Of a stretch of DNA of 64,000 nt, positions 48,443-58,847 are shown piece after piece (within the stretch, counting starts at the first letter, position 1; each line of letters opens with the position of its first letter). The translations under genes were made by a program, and so were the position numbers. The stretch is from contig CM043785.1 in the NCBI GenBank assembly GCA_023974075.1, positions 27,062,025-27,126,024 of the forward strand. The letters are read 5' to 3'. This DNA comes from Chaenocephalus aceratus (Eukaryota > Chordata > Actinopteri > Perciformes > Channichthyidae). Under the pieces are notes generated by a model, which was not told the DNA's origin, did no database searches, and saw nothing but the letters and a program-made list of their open reading frames with translations.

Positions 48443-49856
48443 TGTCACGATCTGTCTCTATGGTGTCTTGTCTAGATCTATTTTTGGTTTTCTGTCTGCG
48501 TTTTGTCTTGTTTAAATCTGTCTGTGGTTCCCTGTCGTTAGTTTCCCTGGTGTGTCTAATTTACCCGATTGTGTTCACCTGGGGGGTATACTGCGAAGCA
48601 GGATTTTCGCTTAGCCGGCTAAATTCAGGGAAAACTCCGGCTTTCCGGTCATCCGAAGCTGGTTCTCTTTTTAGCAGGCTAGATCTCCATGGTAATATAT
48701 GCTAAGTAGCTAACCTGGTCGGGACCAGGTTAGGTTGCAGGCTAAGAGATCAACTCAGTGAAAGCACTGCCTGCTGACCAATCAGAGCTCAGTGTGCGGA
48801 GTTTAAAGCGATCAAGTCATATTACAGGAGAAAGGAAATACAGAAAAACTGCCGTCGCAGGAAAAACGGCCGGCAAAAATCACCGACTGTGTGAACGTGA
48901 ACATTAATAGAATATCACCTCCCATCTTCAGAGCAATCTGACTATTATAACATTAGCGTTAAGAAAGCTTACTTAAATATCTGCCACAACATAAGTAACA
49001 GGATCAGAATACATTAAGTACAGTCCGCGGCATATCACTTCATAATGTATCATATATCTCCTTATCTGAGTCAGCTGAGCCGTATCTGGCCGTGCAACAC
49101 TCACAGTGTCACATACTGTATGCAGAAGTATTATTTTAAGCAACACATTAAGTTGACGAAACACTCGAGACAAATGTAATTAAAGTCAGATCGTGTTTTA
49201 GACGGGGCAGTGATATCATAAACCTGTTAATGTACGCATTCAAACACTTTTTCTTTTGCCAGCTGTATTCACCTTGCAGGTGCAGCTATGTGGCTTTGAT
49301 CCTGGATCAAGTGTTTAAGTCATGGATGTTTAAAGTTTAACTTCTTCATTTTTGACTAGTATTAAAGTTCACTTTTCATTCAGGAAGTATGACGCTGCGC
49401 TGTCAGTACGCTTCTCCATGTTTGTGATTGGTCGAATGATCCAGATACCACCCTTTTCATGTGAACGCGCACCTAACTAGATAGGACACGGCTGGCTTGA
49501 GCGATCCACTTGATAACCAGCGTCGTAGTACAGTTTAGCGAGAGCGCGTATGTTTTGGATTAGGCCAACCGGCTAACTCAAACATATCCAGGTTAGGTTG
49601 AACCAGCTTCGTAGCATAGGCCCCTGGTGTCCCCGTGTTTTCTCCTCCCTCCTCACCTGTGTCTTGTTTGTATGATTAGTCTTGTGTGTATTTAAGTTCT
49701 GGTTTTTCTGTCTGTCTTTGTCGGTTCGTGTTTTGTTGGTGACTGAGTTCACCGGTGAGTGTGCTGTTTTGTCTGTATTAGTTTAATTATCCTTGAAATA
49801 AAGGTTTATCAGAGTTATCTGCATTTGGGTCCTGCTTCCTTCACTCATCCGTGACA
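48443..49856 (+). mobile_element. solo LTR of a retrotransposon, interrupted
   Basis: Starts TGTCACGATC, ends CCGTGACA, flanked by the exact 5-bp duplication CTATA (48438-48442 and 49857-49861). TATTTAAG at about 49688 and AATAAA near 49797 fit promoter and polyadenylation signals. Without the transposon at 48583-49623 the LTR is about 0.37 kb. No internal retroviral-type genes, so it is a recombined solo LTR; family not assigned. Confidence 0.85.
48583..49623. mobile_element. DNA transposon inserted in the solo LTR, about 1.04 kb
   Basis: Imperfect inverted ends: GGGGTATACTGCGAAGCAGG on the left, and (reverse) GGGGCCTATGCTACGAAGC on the right. TAGCCGGCTAA near the left pairs with AACCGGCTAA near the right. 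CCTGG occurs at both borders and may be the duplicated target. No transposase; family uncertain. Confidence 0.7.
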
Positions 49857-50514
49857 CTATAGCTCATGGACTTTTGTCTGTTTGCATATCATTTGTAAAA
49901 GGGTTTACATTAGCACTCCAGTTTCAATCAGCTGAGAAGCCCCCTGGAACAGATGGAGTGTCTTTCAGAAAACGTTACGGTTGTGCTGGTACCTGAGTCA
50001 TGCTACAAGTCATTCATGCTCAATATTGCTGACAAAAGTCCTCTGGTATTGTCGATTTTTTTAAACCAAGTTTTTACCAAGAATACATATTTTTCCCTTG
50101 TAAGTAAGACAGCAGTCTTTTATTTTTTTATTTTATTCTCCAACGTCATAGTAATCAACAGTCAATTTAGCCGTATGATATTGATCATTTTTGTTTTGAT
50201 GTTACATGTAGGCAAGGTTAATCATTGCTGCAAAGGTAAACAGATCAGAAACCTTTTCTCAATAGTTTACTGATGAATGTTGGCGAGATTGTTTTTTATA
50301 TTTTAAGTGAACCTTTCTTTAAAAGGCATAAACAGCTCATTGAGTCAATATTGAAAACATGGTCTAACAGTTATTATAATATGACAAAAGTGCTATACGC
50401 TGCAATACTGGTTGACTGCAATTAAACAACATATTTTTTTTAATAATGAATTATGCTTGCTTACCAAAGATTTTAGATATTTAATTTTCTTTGTTTTTAA
50501 AGTCATTGCTCTGC

Positions 50515-51381
50515 CCAAAGATATTCTAAAATGTATGCTTGACCTTTTCATAGGGCAGCTAGATGGAAATCACAGTCTAATTGAATTTGCATCTCATATG
50601 ATCCGCTGTGCAGATGTCCAAACTCCACTCATAATCAATATCGCTTTTGGTCTCCCTACCAACATGTATGTCATCTGGCTGATATTGGCAGGGCCAGGAG
50701 ATAAAGCTGCAGAGGTATTTTCTTTTAACCAGGCCGTGAGTGCAATTGCCACCTGTATGGCAAATGTTTTTTTCGCTAATTGTGATGAAAACTACTGGGT
50801 CAAATAATACAATTTTGAACTTCCTCTGGTGTAGTAAAACTCATATTTTCAGGGCGTCCATTGTATATGAGTTGTGTATGTTTGGAGTGCTATTTAGCCA
50901 TTGTACAGTACATCCTGTGACATTCCTGAAGTACAAACTTTTGCGATATAGACTAGCTGCATCTTTTATTTCTTGGTTTGCAGTGCCGGTGTGTTGTTTA
51001 ATCCTCATATGGGTTCCATTTCAAGCCATTTACTTGTGTTTTGGTATGGCTTTTACCGGGTTTCTGGTCCAGCTCTTTTGTTTTGTGGAAGCATTTCGTG
51101 CACTTCTAAGACATGGACCAGGCGAAGGGAACCAGGAGGGCAATGAGTTGAACAGTGCACAACTGAAGGCTTTACAAATTAGTTGTATCATCTTTGTAGC
51201 TGAAGGAATCTGCTATCTGCCCTATATCTTTTCAATTATTTTGCATGGTCATTTATCAGAAGAGGCTGAATCTAAATAGTTTTGCATTGCCAGCTTCTTG
51301 GCTGTGGTAACTGGATTCATTCCACCCTTCCTCTACATTCAGAGAGCTGGAAAACTACAACTCTGTAGTAAAGATGGAGCA
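50515..51381 (+). pseudogene. rhodopsin-like GPCR pseudogene (fish P2Y/PAR-like type)
   Basis: Recognisable seven-helix layout in broken frames. TM1 is PLIINIAFGLPTNMYVIWLI. TM2 is near VFSFNQAVSAIATCM. A degenerate TM3 end with HPVTFLKYK and RYRLA follows, then TM4 (SWFAVPVCCLILIW), TM5 (YLCFGMAFTGFLVQLFCF), TM6 (ISCIIFVAEGICYLPYIF) and TM7 (FLAVVTGFI then PFLYIQRAG). Stops and frame changes occur after TM3-proximal FFANCDENYWVK, and a stop lies before TM7 (51277). The DRY motif is lost. A frame at 49953-50273 upstream (MECLSENVTVVLV) may be unrelated. Exact subfamily not certain. Confidence 0.75.
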
Positions 51382-51394
51382 TAATATCAAGGTT

Positions 51395-51605
51395 CAAGGC
51401 TTTTATTGGTCATACGAACATAGCTACAGTGTAGTTATGACGATGAAAATCTTAGGTCACAGGCTCCTCCAACAGTGCAACACAATAAAACTGAAAAACT
51501 GAAAAAAATGGTGCAAGGGAAAATAGTAAATATAAAAAGAAAAATAGTAAAAAAAGTAAATAGTGCAATAGTTCCTGATATAATAATATATCAGGAACAC
51601 GACAC
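51395..51605 (-). repeat. LINE 3'-end fragment
   Basis: GGCTTTTATTGGTCATAC then GGTCACAGGCTCCTCCAAC, shared with 21695-21730. Non-coding tail, minus orientation. Confidence 0.65.
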
Positions 51606-52352
51606 CACAAGCTTAAGAGATAAAAGTAATAACTGTGATCACCAGAAAAATGTACTATTATTTTGAAGAATAATAACATGAAGTAGAATGTTTCAAATGA
51701 ATAGTTAAACACTATTGGGAACTGACTTATTAACTTTCTTTTCAAGAGTGAAATGAGATAATCAATTACACAGGTGGCTGTAATAGATACTATTTTTAAT
51801 CAAGCAGAATTGTTCACAATTGTTATACATGTATATGTTTGTCTGAACAACACTGTTGAAGTAATGTTTTTTTTTTCTTCTATTTTTTCACATCCATTCT
51901 TACACTAAACAAATATAAAAATAGACAAAATAATGCAAATATTTCATAGCAACTTGACAGAAAAGTGTGATTCAAATGATGTGTATTAGTGTTTTGACTA
52001 GAGCTTGATCTGTCTATTCACCTGTGGGAGATTGGTATGTTTTTATATACATGTACACCAAGAGTGTGTTAATGTTTAAGATGATTTGACATGTTTCATA
52101 AGATTTACTCATGGACTGTGTAGTAGTATTGCTGTAGTATACCTCATTTTCCATAAAAAGATATTAGAAATCTCCAATTTCATTTGAGCTTCACAAGGTG
52201 CAGAACATGTTTTATGGATATTTGATTTTCTATTCTTATCAGCTCATTTGTTTGTTTATTCTTGTGTTTTACAGTTTGCAGAGTTGCTTTGCTTTTTCTC
52301 ACTCAAGCACAGTTTAGTGAAATATGTGAGTTTTAGGACTTAGTGAATCATG

Positions 52353-52460
52353 TGACACTTGACCCCAAATTGCTCCTGTGGGGATTGTCCACAGTACTGA
52401 ATGTATGTAAGTCACTTTGGATAAAAGCGTCTAACAAATGACATGTCATGTAATGTAATG
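52353..52460 (+). repeat. truncated SINE (3' half)
   Basis: CCCCAAATTGCTCCTGTGGGG and GGATAAAAGCGTCTAACAAA match the SINE at 31095-31293; ends in ATGTAATGTAATG. The tRNA-like head is missing. Confidence 0.75.
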
Positions 52461-52787
52461 ATCATTTGGATATGCAAATTCAAGACCCCACATTCGAAAC
52501 GTTGTCAAAACCAATATCCCTTTGGAACCAAATGGTGTTGAAAACAAGTAGCCACGTGATAGACTTACATACAGTAAGGAGAAAACATAATAATTCTAAG
52601 GTTTTTTTACTGAAAGAGTGATACTGTATAAATGTGTTATATATTACATGATATGTGAAAACAACAATTGTGCTTTAAATCTGCATGTCTGTTAACATTG
52701 AGTCCTGGCTTTTTCAGTTTTTTTCTAATTTAGCTGAGTGCAGTTTCTGTGATGACTCAAACTGAGAGAGATTGTTCACTAAAGACC

Positions 52788-52789
<2 letters not shown>

Positions 52790-52823
<34 letters not shown>
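52790..52823. repeat. (CA)n microsatellite
   Basis: Pure CA run followed by CCACCA-rich sequence. No gene around it (52461-53545). Confidence 0.95.
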
Positions 52824-52825
<2 letters not shown>

Positions 52826-53545
52826 CACCACCACCAACACCACCACAGCCACCTGCTTGTCATGAACGAAGTCTTTGTGATTGACACAACTATCTCATCA
52901 GCTTTCCCCTCACACCCAGTAAACACTGCGGCCAAAAAGCAGTGACTTAGTCTGTTTGATGAGAACAGATCATAAACTTGTAAAGTGTTCCCAGAAACAG
53001 CATTTGGAAATTACCTCAATTAAATGTGTTCCCAGCAGTAAAATACAGCAGCCGTCACTGACTCAGAGCTCTCCTCTGAAACGTGAAAAATACTAGAATG
53101 TGATTTATTCATCCTTCACTGTCTTTATCATTATCTGTTTTTTACTTTCTCTGATCCTTCCGCAAAAGCTCTCCATTTCTGTGCTTGGTTACAACGTGTT
53201 TTAAATGTACTTTCAAGGATAATGAATTGCAATCATATAAAATAAGCCTAATTTCACAGTGACTAGGTATGTGAACATGTTTTAAATAATATCAATCAAC
53301 AACAAGAAAAGTCAGTAGGATTTTCATATTGTTTATGATAATGTATTAGAATAACGGAGAGACCAGTTCATTTAAACTTTTTTTTTACCAAATTCCAGAT
53401 AAATTACAAGGCACATTCCTGTGTCTGCACAGCACTCTCATCACCAAAAACACTATGTGAAGAGCATTTATCAAGGAAAAGAGAGGAAGCCAAGGATGTC
53501 AACACATTTGATTGGAATCATGTTTTATAACAAGTAGTAATCAGA

Positions 53546-53770
53546 ATCAGAAATCCTTTATTAGTCCCGCAGCGGGGACATTTACAGTGTTACAGCAAAA
53601 GTTGAATAGCAGGTTTAAAAAAAAAAAAAAGAGGGACATGAAATAATAAAAAAGTCAGTAATACAATTTAAAAAAAAAAAAGAAGTATCAGAATCAGAAA
53701 CGGGTTTATTGCCAGGTAGGTTCACACGTACGAGGAATTTGACTTGATGTCAAGATGCATACATAAAATG
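53546..53770 (-). repeat. two LINE 3'-end fragments
   Basis: CCTTTATTAGTCCCGCAGCG at about 53557 and ACGGGTTTATTGCCAGGTAG at about 53699, each after TCAGAATCAGAAA. Both are common teleost LINE tails in minus orientation, each with an A-rich stretch. Confidence 0.6.
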
Positions 53771-53899
53771 TAAATTTTTAAAAGTACACAGAGAGTGAAC
53801 TATATTAATAACACTGTAATACAAATATAGTAAGATAGCAATAAAATAATGCAGTAATTTATAACGAAATAGAATGCAGTACACAACCATGGCTAGAAA

Positions 53900-55835
53900 T
53901 GATTCAATAATTAAAATCCCAAATACAGATCAGCCCTCTTACTTGATTTGCTATTCAAATGGGTTAACCAATGCGTAGATGGCCCTCAATTTGGTGTTGT
54001 GCTTTTTTCGTTGTTTTGTTGCTTTATTTTTGGAAGGAAAGTAAAGGCTGTAAGTGCAGCTGCAGGCTAGCCTGTTGGCAGCTGTATGCTAAACGCTACC
54101 CTTGTTTGTGACTTTAAATCAAAGCAAGTCTTCTTCTGGTCAATGCTGGCCTTCAGGCTGCCAGTTCTAGGAATCCATTGAGAAAAAAAAATCAATTAAA
54201 CAAAACATTTATGTTACTGAAAAAATTTGGTAAGGTTAATTTGTTAGAAAGTTATTTGGAAATGACATGCTCAAAGACAGTTTTTACTTTCTTAGTTTCA
54301 GATAGACTGGTATGGAAAAACTTTCGGGGCCATGAAAGTTGTAAAGAACTTCATCTTTGACTTCATCATGCAAAAACAAGAGATTTGGGGACAAAATCAA
54401 ACACAGACATAGAGGCAAAATCCCACAACTGGTACCTCAGAAGATGTGATTTCGCTCTAATCACTTCAGATGTGTCAGTCTTTCGTTGCACCCCAAACTC
54501 CCTTCAACTACAGTACCTTTCTGCCTGCCCTGATTCTTTACCTTGCATTTTCTCCCGAGCTTTGAATCCTTTTAAGTCCCTCTTCATTTAAAAAAAATGT
54601 TTGAATCCTCCATTTCAATTCCCCTTCTATCTCCCTCTGTCTCTCTTTATATTTCATGCCTCCCTCCCTTCCTCTCCATGTAGGCTGTGTGATATGTAAA
54701 TGCGCAGACAGCTGCTCTCGTTTTCCGAGTTTTGATTCAGCAGTCGCCGTAATTAACGGCTCTGCGAACTGTGACTCATCCCAAACTAGGTGAGAGCAGC
54801 TCTGACGGCCAATAAGCACTCTTTCCTCTCACTGTAGTCTCCTCTCCGTCCCTCAAACACACATAAACAAACATAGGGTATTTACAGAGAAATTCACTGA
54901 GAAAGTTATCTTACCTATTCCAAAAACTAACCCTAAAACACTGACGTAATCTCACAGCAGCTCACTGGTGCATTGTTCGCCCTCTCCTGTCTTAGGTCTT
55001 CCTTCTTCATACCATCCTGTCATCTTCCTCCTCCTCTTCTTTCTCTTTTTGGACTACACCCTGCAGAAACTGCTCTGCTCTCTGGCCTTCTCTTCCTCCC
55101 CAAGCCTACTTATCTCTTTAATGGGGATATCAATTAACATGGGAAACTGGGACCTCAAGGCCCTTAGAGAATTAATGCATAACATCTTAAGCCACAGAGA
55201 CAGGCTCCAGTGTGCGTATCTGCTCCCTCTCCTGTACTTTCTTCTTTCCCTTCCTATATTTCTTCAATGGTGGTTTTCTTCTGCAGAAAAGGGATGATTC
55301 ATTTTCTCTGAAACCTTTCCTGGGTTTGAGCTACTTGCTGTTTATACAGTAGTCTTTTTTCATATTATATGTCAGACGTTGGTGAGCCACGTCTGCACAG
55401 CTATCCCAGTATGTTGCAAACATGTACTCTGTTTTGACAACATGGCAGGTGTGGAGATTTGACTATGGTAATGTCCCGGGGGCCTGTGGTGGGTATAAAT
55501 AAAACAGGAAGTGGGCAAAATGACATCGAAGTTTCAAATGTAAGTTGTATGTGGAAACATCATAAGGTCTAATCAGCAGCATTCCTGTCATTATTTCAGA
55601 GACTATTATTGAAAGTAATATGTTACTTTTGAAAGTATTTTGCCCTTGGTCTGTGTCCGTAAGAACTACAAACTTGTAGGTTAGATGCTTTTTAAGACGC
55701 CCTAAGGATAAGAATATAGTCATAATTTCATTGTAAAAAAACTTCATCCTGTTTCATATACTGCAAGTGAGATTTATAGTATGTGCACAGGAAGTAACAC
55801 TCAGACGGATGTAGAGGCTTGCTCAACAAGCTCAA
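53900..55835. other. intergenic DNA, no gene recognised
   Basis: The segment 54690-54830 stands out for short homeodomain-like TAATTA and E-box CAGCTG words in mixed-complexity DNA. It is a possible conserved non-coding element, unproven. Frames over pyrimidine tracts at 54968-55297 lack coding signs. Confidence 0.35.
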
Positions 55836-55843
55836 TCTTTTCA

Positions 55844-57277
55844 CAGTGGCGAACCGTCAGGGCCTTCAAGGTATTTAGAGAATACCCTGGAACACTCAGA
55901 TAAAACAAACACAAATTCGATTTAATTATATAAATAAAATGTAATAAAATGTATATAAAATGAATAAATGAGAATCGTATCTGTGTGTTGATCTGTAATA
56001 TTACAGTGTTACGTTGATTTGTTTGTCCTTCTCGGACCATGCACTACGCATTTCAGTGGTTTTGTGTTAGAAAAGAAAGCAACCAATCAAATCTTGTTCT
56101 GGGTCTCTGGGTAGAATATCCTTCAACCAAGGTATTCTACATCCTTGATCGAATTCCCTGGCCGTTGCACTGAATGAGAGCGTACGTTTGGACTGACAGT
56201 TTGATCAACCAATCATATATTGATTTGTAGCCAATGGGCGTGTTCTTTCAGAGTTTCCCTCGGTCCCAGGGTATTCTAGAACAGTGATTCTCAAACTTTT
56301 TTTCAATAATGTACCCCCTTTGGAATAAAAATTCAGCCAAGTACCCCCTGATGAGCGCAAAAAAATAATGCCTGTATAAAGAGGTACAGTACAGCTCTGC
56401 ACCATCAGTGTCTGATTTATTAAAACAACAACCTTGTAACTGAGAAACACTTAAATGCTACATTTCAAATGTTTACAATCCATCACTAAATTCATGGCAA
56501 ACCAATTTTAACATCATGCAATAACACTAAGACGATATTAGTTGCATTGAACTGATCTTTTAATAAGTTGTACTTACAATGTAGTGAGAAACATGGGCGT
56601 GTGCTTCACTGAGGATCTTTGTCATTCTGACAGGGAGGCAAACTGCAGTTATTATTATTGTGGGTTTTCTCCAGAAGTTTTTCCTTGTACGATGTGAGGG
56701 TCTAAGGACAGAGGGTGTCATATTGTCATACTGATATTCTGTACAAACTGTGAAGTCCACTGAGACAAATAACATTTGTGATATTGGGATATATAAATAA
56801 ACATTGATTGATTGATATTATACTTCGTGTTTTGAAATATGTGTAACTCTAGTCTATTAATATAAAACCCACACTGCTCAAACTTCGTTACTTTTCCTAA
56901 AATTGGTATATTTATCTTTTTTTACCATTAACATAAAATAAATCTCATGTACCCCCTGCAGTACTCCAACGTACCCCTAGGGATCCGCGTACTCCCATTT
57001 GAGAACCACTGCTCTAGAAGGCCCGCTAGTTAACTGGCTCGAGACAGAGGATAGATGAATGCGACGAAGCAATTAATGCCGTTTTATTGTTTTTAACGTT
57101 GAAATGACAAGTGCAGCAGGTGAAGATGAAGTTGTTGCGGAATTGTTGTGAGTACCCTTTTCAAGACGACAATTCAGTGAAAAGACGGACATTATCATGC
57201 CGCGGGGGGGGGTGGCGGCGGCGGGGGGTGTGTGTCTCTGCAGAAGGTCCAGTTGTGATAGACACGGTTCGCCACTG
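55844..57277 (+). mobile_element. outer hAT element, 1.43 kb
   Basis: Ends CAGTGGCGAACCGT and (reverse) CAGTGGCGAACCGTG, flanked by the exact 8-bp duplication TCTTTTCA (55836-55843 and 57278-57285). About 0.7 kb without its insert. A short frame near 57104 (MTSAAGEDEVVAELL) may be a transposase exon remnant. Confidence 0.9.
56282..57011. mobile_element. inner hAT element, 730 bp
   Basis: Ends CAGTGATTCTCAAAC and (reverse) CAGTGGTTCTCAAATGG. Flanks are TTCTAGAA (56274-56281) and CTCTAGAA (57012-57019), one mismatch in 8. No transposase. Inserted inside the 55844-57277 hAT. Confidence 0.85.
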
Positions 57278-57285
57278 TCTTTTCA

Positions 57286-58505
57286 CCACCAAGTCGTTGA
57301 TATTTGTTGTTTCTGTAAAATGTGTTTAATAAAACATTTATTGAATACTTATGTTCAGCATATTTTAATTAAGTATTCCTACAAAGATATTTCAACCAAA
57401 CTACATTTACATTGTAATCATACAGTATGAATGGATCCTAGCAAACGATATGTTAACACAAAACACAACAACTCGCCGATGCAAGTCTGACCTTTACAGC
57501 TTTTACCACAACATAACCACCACATTGCTCATGCATTGGCATTAAACACTATTGGATATAAATCTTGATCAGCAGAATGATCCATGGACTGTTTCCTACA
57601 GGGGAACAGGGTTGATATTGTGGGAAATGCATTGTATGTCCACAGTAGAATCAACAATGTTCAGACAAATGCAAATTCATTCCTCAGGAATTTGTATTTA
57701 TGCGAGAGAAGAACATTTGGAATCCTTTTTTCCTAATAGTACGTTTCGCTGTCTGTTTCAATCAGTAACATTTCTCTGGCTTTTTGCACACAATAATTAA
57801 TCTATCAGCAGGGGTTTGCAAGTACAGCTGCTCAAAGTCATTCACTTCTCTGTTAAATCAATAGCTGCAAGCTTTACTTAAACTTCAAGCGTTTTGAACT
57901 GGCAGGCTTGCTTGATTGTGTGAAGTGTTTGCTGGAAAATCCACTCTGAAGCCCCAATCAGCCCAATTCACAACCAAACCTAACCTTTCGAGCTATCCCA
58001 CATGTGCTTTGTGATAGGCCCTATTTTTTACAGCAGACGTTATGACTTATCGTAGAAGAACAGGGGGAACCAATAATCTTAACGATGACGCTGTTCTATT
58101 TAAGTGTCCCAGTAAGCTGGAGTAGTTAGGAAGCACACACAATACCTGGACCCTGGAACTGTGCCAACTAATTGGAATTCAGCCATCGTTAATTTAATTA
58201 TCCCCAACTGTGCTTTTCCTAATGTAACTTGTCAAATTGTCTGCTGTGTAAAAGGCATAATTTTGTAGTTCCTCTAAAATCCAAGTGCAGTGGAGTCAAG
58301 AGCAACAATTGCAAATCAAAAGGTGCTCTTGACATCAAAACACTGAGGCAGACTTGGCATTCCAATTGTTGATAAGCACCCTAAAACATTAGCCACATAA
58401 GCTAGCTAACTACCTAATGTTGAAGCTAAATATCAAAGTTTACAATGTATTTTTGTGACAATAGGACCTCAACCATTCGGTATGATATAACATTTCTGAT
58501 GTCTG
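57286..58505. other. intergenic DNA, nothing recognised
   Basis: No supported exon or repeat boundary. Confidence 0.4.
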
Positions 58506-58847
58506 ACGGCCCGTCCAGGCGTCCACACAGCGGCGTGCGTTGAAGCTTCAACGCTTCTGCCCGTTCACTTTGAATGGCGTGACGTCATGATTCGCCAAAC
58601 TGCATTGTGGGAGCGTCGCTACGCGTTGCTCGCATTGCTCCCCTCAAAAGTTGAGCAATGTTCAACCTTTGAAGCTTGGGCGGAAAGCGTCAGCCTATCA
58701 AAACATATGCCATTACAAGCTCTAGCTAGCCAATCAAACCGCGTGCTTGTGTGTCTGGGGCGGGAGATTCATGTGATTGGTTGTTGGTCGAGTTTCAGAC
58801 ACGCCCGCCGGCAAGCTTCATCGTACGCCACTGTGTGGACGGGCCGT
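58506..58847. mobile_element. MITE with GGCCCGTCCACAC ends, 342 bp
   Basis: Left ACGGCCCGTCC then, after an 8-bp duplication (AGGCGTCC), ACACAGCGGCGT. Right (reverse) ACGGCCCGTCCACACAGTGG. An 18-bp perfect palindrome, GCGTTGAAGCTTCAACGC, lies at 58537-58554. Target duplication not clear. The 119-residue frame at 58587-58946 crosses the right end and is not a gene. Confidence 0.7.
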
